A DNA stretch of 64,000 nucleotides from Tsukamurella sputi (GTDB lineage Bacteria; Actinomycetota; Actinomycetes; Mycobacteriales; Mycobacteriaceae). Positions 57,292 through 64,000 of the stretch are shown here, piece after piece. Under the pieces are notes generated by a model. The model was not told the origin of the DNA. It saw only the letters and a program-made list of their open reading frames with translations, and did no database searches. The position numbers were made by a program, and so were the translations under genes. Each line of letters begins with the position of its first letter. The first letter of the stretch is position 1. Location: NCBI RefSeq assembly GCF_007858445.1, contig NZ_VIGV01000001.1, positions 186,001-250,000 on the forward strand. Reading direction: 5' to 3'.

Positions 57292-58401
57292 CTACTTCGT
57301 GTTCGCCTCGACGAAGGGCGGCAGCACGACCTCGCACTCGATCGCGCGCCCGCGCACGTCCACGGTGACGACGGTGCCCTTCTCCACGCCCGCGGCGGAA
57401 TCGATGAGTGCCAGGGCGATTCCCGTTTTCAACGTGGGGCTGAAGGTGCCCGACGTGGTGGTGCCGATCGGCGCACCGTCGGCGGAGAGGACCGTCAGAT
57501 CGGCGCGCAGCACGCCCTTGCCGGTCGCCTTGAGCCCCCAGAGCCGCCGGGCGGGACCGGCCTCCTTCTCGGCCAGCAGCGCCTCGCGGCCCACGAACTC
57601 CGGCTTCTTCCAGCCGACGGCCCAGCCCGCGCGCGCCTGCACGGGGGTGATGTCGACAGTGAGCTCGTGCCCGTGCAGGGGGTAGCCCATCTCGGTGCGC
57701 AGGGTGTCGCGGGCGCCGAGGCCGGCGGGCTGGCCACCGCGGGAGGTGATCTCGGGCAGCAGGGCGCGGAAGACGGTCTCGGCATCGGCCCACGCGGGGA
57801 TGAGCTCGTAGCCGTGCTCGCCGGTGTAGCCGGTGCGGCACACACGCACAGGAACTCCGGCCGGCCCGGAAAGCACTGCGTCCTCGTAGGCCATGTACTC
57901 CATGTCGGTGGGCAGCCCGACGGCCTGCAGCACCTCGGCCGACTTCGGCCCCTGCACCGCGAGCACGGCGTAGTCGCGGTGCTGATCGGTCACCGTGATC
58001 CCCTCGGGTGCGCGCGCCACGAGGTGCGCCACGACGGCGGCGGTGTTCGCGGCGTTGGGCACCAGGAAGAGCTCGTCGTCGGAGACGTAGTAGACGATGA
58101 GATCGTCGATGACGCCGCCGGACTCGTTGGTGCACAGCGTGTACTGCGCCTTGCCGGGATGGATCTTACCGAGGTCGGCCGAGAGCACGCGGTTGACGAA
58201 GTCCGCAGCGCCGGGCCCCGCCACGGTGGCCTTGCCGAGGTGGCTGACGTCGAAGATGCCCACGGCCTCGCGCACGGCGGTGTGCTCGCCCACGGTGCCC
58301 GCGTACTTGACGGGCATCGACCAGCCACCGAACGGAGCGAACGCCGCCCCCAGCTCGGTGTGCACGGCGTTCAGGGGTCCCTCGATCAACGTCTCGCTCA
58401 T
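57292..58401 (-). CDS. gcvT: glycine cleavage system T protein (aminomethyltransferase)
   Basis: 369 residues. It transfers the methylene group from the lipoyl-aminomethyl H protein to tetrahydrofolate. [32 protein letters not shown], the folate-binding [13 protein letters not shown] and [19 protein letters not shown] match the family. It corresponds to Rv2211c; GcvP and GcvH are not in the window. ATG 58401 lies 7 nt after TAGAGT, a -10 that shares its TAG with the stop codon of the upstream permease. Confidence 0.95.
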   Translation of the reverse strand: MSETLIEGPLNAVHTELGAAFAPFGGWSMPVKYAGTVGEHTAVREAVGIFDVSHLGKATVAGPGAADFVNRVLSADLGKIHPGKAQYTLCTNESGGVIDDLIVYYVSDDELFLVPNAANTAAVVAHLVARAPEGITVTDQHRDYAVLAVQGPKSAEVLQAVGLPTDMEYMAYEDAVLSGPAGVPVRVCRTGYTGEHGYELIPAWADAETVFRALLPEITSRGGQPAGLGARDTLRTEMGYPLHGHELTVDITPVQARAGWAVGWKKPEFVGREALLAEKEAGPARRLWGLKATGKGVLRADLTVLSADGAPIGTTTSGTFSPTLKTGIALALIDSAAGVEKGTVVTVDVRGRAIECEVVLPPFVEANTK

Positions 58402-58411
58402 GCCCGGCACT

Positions 58412-59668
58412 CTAGTCCAGGGCCGCACTCCCCGATCGGCCCAACAGGCGCATCCCCTGATAGATCACGATCGCGGCGACCGACCCGAGCGCGATGCCGG
58501 TGAAGGTCACGTCCCCGACCGACCAGGTGAAATCGGCGATGCCGATGATGAGGGGCACGGCCGCCGTGAGCTGATTGATGGGCTGAGAGAAGTCGACGCG
58601 GGCCTGCACCCAGATCCGCACGCCCAGGATGCCGACGAGGCCGTACAGGGCCGTCGTGATGCCGCCCAGCACGCCCGGCGGGATCGAGGCGATCACCGCG
58701 CCCACCTTCGGCGACATGCCGAGCAGGATCGCGGCGACACCGGCCACCCAGTACGCGGCCGTCGAGTAGACGCGGGTAGCCGCCATCACGCCGATGTTCT
58801 CGGCGTAGGTGGTCGTCGCCGAGCCGCCGCCGGCGCCGGCGAGCGTCGTCGCCAGCCCGTCGGCGAACAGCGCCCGGCCCATCACCGGGTCGTAGTCCTC
58901 CCCCGTCATCTGCGCGACGGACCGGACGTGCCCCACGTTCTCGGCGACGAGCACCAGCACGACGGGCAGGAACATCGGCAGTACCGCCCAGGAGAACGAC
59001 GGGGCGTGGAACTCCGGCAGGCCCACCCACGACGCGGCGGCGATGCGCGACGTATCCACCTCACCCCGGATCGACGCGACCGCGTAGCCGATCAGCACCG
59101 AGGTGAAGATCGCGAGCCGCCCCAGCATCCCCTTGAACAGCGCGAGCGAGGCGATCAGGCAGACCAGCGTGATGGTCGCTGTGACAGCGGCCTTCTCGTA
59201 GTTCGCCTTCGCGGCCGGCGCCAGGTTGAGACCGATCAGCGCGACGATCGCGCCCGTCACTACCGGCGGCATCAGCTTCTCGATCCACGCCGTCCCGACA
59301 AGGTGCACCACGCCGCCGATCAGCATCAGCAGCACGCCCACGGCGACGATGCCGCCCAGCGCGGAGCCCATGCCCTGCGACGCGGTGGCCGCGGTGATCG
59401 GAGCGATCACCGCGAAGCTCGATCCCAGGTAGCTGGGCAGCCGGTTCCCGGTGACCACCAGGAACAGCAGCGTCCCGATGCCCGAGAAGAGCAAGGTGGT
59501 GGCCGGCGGGAACCCGGTGAGCACGGGCACCAGAAAGGTGGAGCCGAACATCGCCACCACGTGCTGCACACCGATGCCGAGCGTCTTGGGCATGCTCAGC
59601 CGCTCGCCCGGCCCCACCACGTCGGTCCCGTCCACCTCGGTCCAGGTGAACCGCTCGCGCATCGTCAT
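58412..59668 (-). CDS. NCS2-family uracil/xanthine permease
   Basis: About 418 residues with 12-14 membrane helices. Features of the UraA/NCS2 fold: [19 protein letters not shown] at the first helix, [21 protein letters not shown] (the conserved Glu of helix 8) and [22 protein letters not shown] in helix 10. The AENIGVM motif favours uracil or related nucleobase uptake by proton symport. ATG 59668 is preferred because CCAGGA lies 8 nt upstream; ATG 59677 adds three residues. Probable operon with the following minus-strand genes. Confidence 0.87.
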   Translation of the reverse strand: MTMRERFTWTEVDGTDVVGPGERLSMPKTLGIGVQHVVAMFGSTFLVPVLTGFPPATTLLFSGIGTLLFLVVTGNRLPSYLGSSFAVIAPITAATASQGMGSALGGIVAVGVLLMLIGGVVHLVGTAWIEKLMPPVVTGAIVALIGLNLAPAAKANYEKAAVTATITLVCLIASLALFKGMLGRLAIFTSVLIGYAVASIRGEVDTSRIAAASWVGLPEFHAPSFSWAVLPMFLPVVLVLVAENVGHVRSVAQMTGEDYDPVMGRALFADGLATTLAGAGGGSATTTYAENIGVMAATRVYSTAAYWVAGVAAILLGMSPKVGAVIASIPPGVLGGITTALYGLVGILGVRIWVQARVDFSQPINQLTAAVPLIIGIADFTWSVGDVTFTGIALGSVAAIVIYQGMRLLGRSGSAALD

Positions 59669-59704
59669 GCGCGACATCCTGGCAGGCGGGCCCGACGGTG
59701 TCCG

Positions 59705-61042
59705 CTACCGCCCCAGCACCGCGTCCAGGTGGTCGTTGGCGAAGACGCGGTCCGGGTCGAGTTCGTCGCGCACGGCCAGGAAGTCGTCGAACCGCGGGTA
59801 CGCGCCGCGGAAGAACTCGGCGGTGCGGGTGTGCATCTTGCCCCAGTGCGGCCGGCCGCCGTGTTCGATCATGATCCGTTCGACCTCGGCGAAGTAGTCG
59901 CTGGGCTTGTCGCGCACGTACCGGTGCGCGGCGATGTACCCCGACTGCCGCCCGGACGCGGTCGAGAGCATCAGGTCATCGGCCGCGGCGACCCGTACCT
60001 CGATCGGGAAGGTGAGGTTCCAGTCGTGCTTCTCGGTCGCGGCCTTGAGCTCGGCGAAGGCGGCCATGGTGTTCTCCAGCGGCACCGCCCATTCGGTCTC
60101 GCGGAAGCGCACGGCCCGGTCGGTCGTGAGCACGTTGGTCGAGTAGTCGATCTCCGTGTGCTCCGAGAGCATCGACGTGGCGAGCGAGACCAGCCGCGGC
60201 GTCAGCGACGGGATCGCGCGTCCCGCCTCGCACACGGCGAGCAGCGCGCCGGTACCCACGACCTTGTCGTCGACGAACCTCTGCACCGCGCTGATCGGCT
60301 TGCGCTTGTGGTCACCCGGCCGCCGCGTCTGCGTCTTGGTGAGGGTGCCGTCGGTTCCGGGGAACCAGAAGAACTCGAAATGGTCCACGCCGCGCACGCG
60401 CTCGACGAAACCGTCCACCGTCCCCGCCAGCGACAGCGGCGCCTCGGTGGCTTCGAGGACGAAACGGTCGACGCACTGCAGCGTCACCTCGACCAGGATC
60501 CCGAGAGCGCCGAGTCCCAGGGCGACGGCCTTCAGCCGCGGGTCCTTCTCGCCGACGGTGACGACCTCTCCGGTCCCGGAGACCAGGGTCGCGCCGACCA
60601 CCTGGGTGGCGATGCCGCCGAAGCCGAGGCCCGTGCCGTGCGTGCCCGTCGAGATGGCTCCGGCGATGGTCTGCCGGTCGATGTCGCCCAGGTTCGCCAT
60701 GGCGAGTCCGTAGGGCTCGAGCAGCGCCGGGACCTCGTACAGGTGCGTCCCGGCGCGCAGCGTCACGCGCTTCGCGTCGACGTCGACGGTGACGAGCCCG
60801 CCCTGGTGGTCGGGGGCGAGCGCGACATCGCGCGGTGCCGCGATCGGCGTGAAGGAGTGCCCGGCTCCCACGGCCTTGACGGTGCCGCCGCGCTCGCGGG
60901 CGCGTTCGACGGTGCGCACCACGTCCTCGATGCTCCCCGGCCGCGAGACGTAGGACGGGAAGGCCGACGCGGTGCGCCCCCAGTTCCGCCACTCGCCCAC
61001 CGAGCCGGTCAGCTGATCGAGCCCCGGGATCCACTTGTTCAC
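59705..61042 (-). CDS. FAD-linked aldonolactone oxidase/dehydrogenase (ALO-type)
   Basis: 445 residues of the VAO flavoprotein family. The N-terminal FAD domain has VKAVGAGHSFTPIA, DIDRQTIAGAISTGTHGTGL and GLGALGILVEVTLQC; the C-terminal ALO domain ends with the conserved HWGKMHT motif (substrate site). The family oxidises gulono-, galactono- or arabinono-1,4-lactone. In Mycobacteriales (Rv1771-like) a gulonolactone dehydrogenase role is known. GTG 61042 overlaps the upstream stop as GTGA, so it is coupled to the PLP enzyme. Confidence 0.88.
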   Translation of the reverse strand: MNKWIPGLDQLTGSVGEWRNWGRTASAFPSYVSRPGSIEDVVRTVERARERGGTVKAVGAGHSFTPIAAPRDVALAPDHQGGLVTVDVDAKRVTLRAGTHLYEVPALLEPYGLAMANLGDIDRQTIAGAISTGTHGTGLGFGGIATQVVGATLVSGTGEVVTVGEKDPRLKAVALGLGALGILVEVTLQCVDRFVLEATEAPLSLAGTVDGFVERVRGVDHFEFFWFPGTDGTLTKTQTRRPGDHKRKPISAVQRFVDDKVVGTGALLAVCEAGRAIPSLTPRLVSLATSMLSEHTEIDYSTNVLTTDRAVRFRETEWAVPLENTMAAFAELKAATEKHDWNLTFPIEVRVAAADDLMLSTASGRQSGYIAAHRYVRDKPSDYFAEVERIMIEHGGRPHWGKMHTRTAEFFRGAYPRFDDFLAVRDELDPDRVFANDHLDAVLGR

Positions 61043-62355
61043 AGGAAGCACTTCCCCTCGCCGCGGTAGGTCGGGACCGTGGCGTGCACGGCACCGTCGG
61101 AAACGATCACCAGGTCGTCGGCGTGCTCGGCCGGCTCCCCGGCCTTGGTGTGCCGGAACCAGACCCGGTCGCCCAGGGAGATCCGCCCGGCGTGCTCCCC
61201 CGTCACCGGGGTCTGCACCTCGCCGGCGCCCTCGCGCCCGGTCAGCTTCATGCCCTCCGGCCAGACCGGCAGCGGCAGGCGGTCGGATCCCGCGGCGCCG
61301 GAAGCTATCCAGCCGCCCCCGTGGCAGGTCACGGTCTTCTCGTCGGGGCGGCGCACCACGGCGAGGCCGAAGCCCATCGCGGGTGCCGGGCGGAAATGCG
61401 AGTAGCCGTCGAACAGGTGCGGGCCGTAGAGGCCGCTGCCCGCCGCGATGTCGGTGACGTTGGGATCCTCGGCGTTGCGCTCCAAGGAGCCGGTGCCGCC
61501 GCCGTTGACGAACTCCAGATCGGCGATGCGGCGCAGGTCCGTGAGGATCTCGAGACGGCGGCTCACGAGCTCGTCCCAGGACGCGCGCTGCATCGTGCGC
61601 AGCAGCGCGCCCGCGCCGGGCCGGCGGATGCTGAGGTCGCCCACGCCGGCGATCTGGGCGTCGTAGGTCATGACCCCGACCAGCCGGAATCCCTTGCGGC
61701 CGGCCACCGTCGCGGCGAGCACCGAGGCCTCCGCCCGCGTGCGGACGGGCGAGCGGCGCGCACCGATCGCCCCGACGGCGGGCGCGTGGTACGAGGCGTC
61801 GACGTCGATGCAGACGCGCAGCTCCGGGCGCCGGCTCGGCGGAACCGCGGCGTCGATGATGTCGAGTTGTTCGGCGTCGTCGATCATCAGCGTCACGCGC
61901 ATCGCCGCCGCGGGGTCGGCCGCGAGCGCGGCGATCGCGCCGAGGTCCGCGCTCGGGTACGCCACCACCACGTCGGTGCATCCGGGGCGGGCGGTACCGG
62001 TGTGGTCGACGCCGTCCGCGGCGAGCCAGTGCGCCTCCGCGACGTCGTAGGCGAGGACGCCCGCGTACCCCGGCACGCGCAGCAGCGCGTCCAGCACGGG
62101 CCGCGATCGGATCGACTTCGAGGCCACGCGGATGGGCTTGCCCGCGGCGCGGCGCAGCATGTCGGCGACGTTGTAGCGCAGGGCGGTGAGGTCGGCGGCG
62201 AGGATCGGCGCGTCCAGGCCGTGCGTGGCGGCGTCGATGGTCGCCCAGTACCCGGCCGGGTCGATCTCCCAGTCGCGGTCGGACGACGACGGCGCCGCCG
62301 CCAGATCCAGCTCGCCCGCTCCGGTCGTGGTCTCGCCCGTGCCGTTCCCCGTCAT
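61039..62355 (-). CDS. PLP-dependent amino-acid deaminase/aldolase (alanine-racemase N-domain type)
   Basis: 438 residues. The PLP Lys sits in KPIRVASKSIRSRPVLDALL, typical of D-threonine-aldolase/D-serine-dehydratase-like fold-type III enzymes; VNGGGTGSLERN and the C-terminal DGAVHATVPTYRGEGKCFL complete the pattern. It probably acts on a D- or beta-hydroxy-amino acid, but the substrate is unknown. ATG 62355 lies 8 nt after TACGAT; ATG 62361 is too close to that box. The stop overlaps the aldonolactone oxidase start. Confidence 0.8.
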   Translation of the reverse strand: MTGNGTGETTTGAGELDLAAAPSSSDRDWEIDPAGYWATIDAATHGLDAPILAADLTALRYNVADMLRRAAGKPIRVASKSIRSRPVLDALLRVPGYAGVLAYDVAEAHWLAADGVDHTGTARPGCTDVVVAYPSADLGAIAALAADPAAAMRVTLMIDDAEQLDIIDAAVPPSRRPELRVCIDVDASYHAPAVGAIGARRSPVRTRAEASVLAATVAGRKGFRLVGVMTYDAQIAGVGDLSIRRPGAGALLRTMQRASWDELVSRRLEILTDLRRIADLEFVNGGGTGSLERNAEDPNVTDIAAGSGLYGPHLFDGYSHFRPAPAMGFGLAVVRRPDEKTVTCHGGGWIASGAAGSDRLPLPVWPEGMKLTGREGAGEVQTPVTGEHAGRISLGDRVWFRHTKAGEPAEHADDLVIVSDGAVHATVPTYRGEGKCFL

Positions 62356-62386
62356 GAGCATCGATCGTACGTGCGGCGGGACCGGT

Positions 62387-63493
62387 TCAGCGCGGCGTGA
62401 CCGCAGATCCCCCGTCCGCGGCCGGGATCGCCCCGCCCCGCGCTGCGGAATCCGCCCGCACCTCCCCCGGGGTCCGGCCCGTCCAGTGCACGAAGGCACG
62501 CCGGAAGTCTCGGACGTCGGCGAATCCGACCGCCTCCGCGACGGTCCGCAGCGGCGTCTCGGTGGCCCGGAGCAGGTGTTCGGCGCGCTCGCGCCGCACC
62601 CGCGCGTGGATGGAGCGGAAGGATTCGCCCGCCTCCGCGAGCTGGCGGCGCAGGGTCCGCTCGCCGGTGTTCAGTTGGCGGGCGACGCCCGCCATCGAGA
62701 GTGGACGGCGGAGGTCCGCCAGCAGCAGCTGCTCGACGGCCCAGACGTGGTCGAGGTCGCGCGCCTCCGCCGCGCCGCCGATCGCCCGGCACGCGGCGAG
62801 TGCGGCCGCGTGCACCGCGGGCTCGCGCCGCGGCAGGGGCCTCGTCAGCAGGTCGCGCGGCACCGTCATCGCGCCGACGTCGGCGTCGAAGCGCACGGGG
62901 CACCCGAACCGCGCGCCGTACGCGTCGGCGTACGGCGGAGCGGGGTACGGCACCGCGACCGCCGACGGCGCCCAGTGCTCGTCGCCGAGCGCCGAGCGCA
63001 GCAGGGTCGTGGCGCTCAGCAGGGTCTCCTCGCACAGGAAGGGAAGGATCTCCGCGTCGGCCGTCCGGGGGACGACGGTGAGCCGGACACTGTCGTCGTC
63101 CGCGTCGATCGCGAAGTCCACGAGGCTGCCCGCGGCCTGGTGGTACTGCAGCCCGGCGGCCACGGCGCCTTCGACGTCGTCGGCCGTCTGCACCGCGACG
63201 CCGAGCATGCCGAAGGACTGCAGCAGTGGGCGCGCGCCCGCCTCCAGCCCGAGGGGCCGCCCGGGCAGCGCCCGGACCGCCTCCAGGAGGAAGCGCACCA
63301 CCTGGGGGAAGGCGAGTTCGAGGTCGGCGGCCGGGACGGCACGCCGGATGCCGGACCGCTCGGCCCACTCCGCCACGGGGAAGCCCTCCCGCGCGAGGGT
63401 CTCCATCAAGTGGACGACGACGGGGGCGGGCATCACCGCGGCGTACCCTGCGGCCCCGGGCGGCGGCGCGCCCTGCTGTCCCAGGCGTAACAT
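62387..63493 (-). CDS. AraC-family transcriptional regulator
   Basis: About 368 residues. An N-terminal effector-like domain (LGLEAGARPLLQSFGMLGVAVQTADDVEGAV, PF12625-like) is followed by a C-terminal AraC double HTH (LRRPLSMAGVARQLNTGERTLRRQLAEAG and TPLRTVAEAVGFADVRDFRRAFVHWTGRTPGEVR). It is 31 bp upstream of the PLP enzyme and oxidase genes on the same strand, so it probably controls them or itself. Start uncertain: ATG 63493 or the shorter ATG 63433. Divergent from the aminopeptidase gene. Confidence 0.83.
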   Translation of the reverse strand: MLRLGQQGAPPPGAAGYAAVMPAPVVVHLMETLAREGFPVAEWAERSGIRRAVPAADLELAFPQVVRFLLEAVRALPGRPLGLEAGARPLLQSFGMLGVAVQTADDVEGAVAAGLQYHQAAGSLVDFAIDADDDSVRLTVVPRTADAEILPFLCEETLLSATTLLRSALGDEHWAPSAVAVPYPAPPYADAYGARFGCPVRFDADVGAMTVPRDLLTRPLPRREPAVHAAALAACRAIGGAAEARDLDHVWAVEQLLLADLRRPLSMAGVARQLNTGERTLRRQLAEAGESFRSIHARVRRERAEHLLRATETPLRTVAEAVGFADVRDFRRAFVHWTGRTPGEVRADSAARGGAIPAADGGSAVTPR

Positions 63494-63537
63494 CCGTACA
63501 GGCAAGCACATCCGCCGCCCCGACGAGAGGAAACCCC

Positions 63538-64000
63538 TTGAGCACGCCGTTCACCGGACCCGCCTTCACGCTGACCGACGACCTCGGGGCCGCGACCGAC
63601 GCGCTGATCGTGGGCGTCTTCTCCTCCGCGGCGGAGGACGGGCCGGCGATCGCGCTCGACGGCGGCGTCCCCGATGCGGCGCGCGGCCCGATCGTCGAAG
63701 CCCTCACCCTGCTGGGGGCTGAGGGCAAGGCGGGCGAGGCCGTCCGCATCGCCACCCCCGCCGGGACGGGCGTGGGTGCGGCGACGGTGCTCGGCGTCGG
63801 CCTGGGCGCCGAGGAGAAGGTGACGGCGGAGGCGGTCCGGCGGGCCGCCGGTGTCGCGGCACGGGCGCTCGAGGGCACAGCGACGGCGGCCACCACCCTG
63901 TCGTCGATCGACCTGGCGGCCACCGTCGAGGGCGCCTTCCTCGGCGCCTACCGGTACGCGGAGTTCCGCACCACCTCCGCCCCGAAGAAGGAGACGCTGG
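63538..64000 (+). CDS. pepB: leucyl aminopeptidase (M17), N-terminal part, runs off the window
   Basis: 154 residues before the end of the window. TTG 63538 (LSTPFTGPAFTLTDD) follows GAGAGGAA by 5 nt. The region is the non-catalytic N-terminal macro-like domain of M17 peptidases (DALIVGVF, GTGVGAATVLGVGLG, AAGVAARAL and the linker FLGAYRYAEFRTT). The catalytic domain with its two zinc ions and NTDAEGR motif lies beyond 64000. It corresponds to Rv2213 by sequence and order. Confidence 0.82.
   Translation, partial: MSTPFTGPAFTLTDDLGAATDALIVGVFSSAAEDGPAIALDGGVPDAARGPIVEALTLLGAEGKAGEAVRIATPAGTGVGAATVLGVGLGAEEKVTAEAVRRAAGVAARALEGTATAATTLSSIDLAATVEGAFLGAYRYAEFRTTSAPKKETL

Noticed and set aside
58097-61069. 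Long plus-strand open frame opposite gcvT, the NCS2 permease and the lactone oxidase
   Set aside because: Antisense to confident genes, low-complexity composition and no start signal.

Overview
This is a high-GC actinobacterial chromosome segment from the order Mycobacteriales (mycolic-acid group). From memory, its gene order follows the Mycobacterium tuberculosis stretch from about Rv2171 to Rv2213: lppM, metF, idsA2, mptA, the Rv2175c-like regulator, pknL, aroG, RNase AS, plsC, the Rv2183c-Rv2186c-like cluster, fadD15, pimB, NlpC/P60 hydrolases, the Rv2191-like nuclease, trpD, ctaE-qcrCAB, ctaC-ctaF, asnB, adoK, erpA, a DUF3043 protein, cobT, cobS, ilvE, gcvT and pepB. It is not M. tuberculosis itself, because PknL has PASTA domains, CobU is fused to CobT and several cassettes are inserted. 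A Tsukamurella-like genus is my best guess, unverified. No rRNA, tRNA, CRISPR array, transposase or phage gene was seen.

Layout. 1-4943: the end of a phytoene-desaturase-like oxidoreductase, LppM, an alpha/beta hydrolase, MetF and a polyprenyl diphosphate synthase. 4944-9907: an iron-siderophore ABC importer (lipoprotein, two permeases, ATPase) behind two IdeR/DtxR-like boxes, then an LLM oxidoreductase. 9936-18293: MptA, the Rv2175c-like regulator, PknL with five PASTA domains, a DUF218 lipoprotein, PrpE and a membrane protein. 18309-27186 is almost all minus strand: AroG, RNase AS, PlsC, an amino-acid ABC importer with a fused binding protein-permease, a ROK kinase, and a tightly coupled cluster of two SRPBCC proteins, an ArsA-like ATPase and a small CxxC protein. 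27308-33237: FadD15, a lipoprotein, PimB, and two NlpC/P60 peptidoglycan hydrolases behind a well-formed promoter and a ydaO-type (c-di-AMP) riboswitch.

33356-39346: a DEDDh/GIY-YIG nuclease, a stand-alone RAM-domain protein, two unassigned proteins, a CitE-like lyase, a YbaK deacylase and TrpD. 39496-46614 is the respiratory block, with ctaE-qcrC-qcrA-qcrB on plus and ctaC-ctaF on minus, encoding most of the bc1-aa3 supercomplex. A repeat-rich gap and a GyrI-like protein lie between the two halves. 46846-55942: AsnB, a hemolysin III/TrhA membrane protein with an operator-like palindrome, adenosine kinase, ErpA, a DUF3043 protein, the CobUT fusion, CobS, a DUF7832-like protein and an MpaB/Lcp-type oxygenase. 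56101-64000: IlvE, GcvT, an NCS2 permease, an aldonolactone-oxidase-like enzyme, a PLP aldolase/racemase-like enzyme, an AraC regulator and the start of leucyl aminopeptidase.

The genes serve envelope building (MptA, PimB, PlsC, FadD15, NlpC/P60, PknL, LppM), respiration (bc1-aa3), amino-acid and one-carbon metabolism (AroG, TrpD, IlvE, AsnB, MetF, GcvT), cobamide assembly and iron uptake. Packing is very tight, with many GTGA/ATGA/TTGA start-stop overlaps and convergent genes that touch or overlap. Many starts have a TANNNT box 6-8 nt upstream and no Shine-Dalgarno, which suggests leaderless transcripts. I found no clear new multi-gene system. The best leads are the c-di-AMP riboswitch leader, the ArsA-like/SRPBCC cluster with an altered P-loop, the operator at the TrhA-like gene, and -10 boxes built into upstream stop codons.
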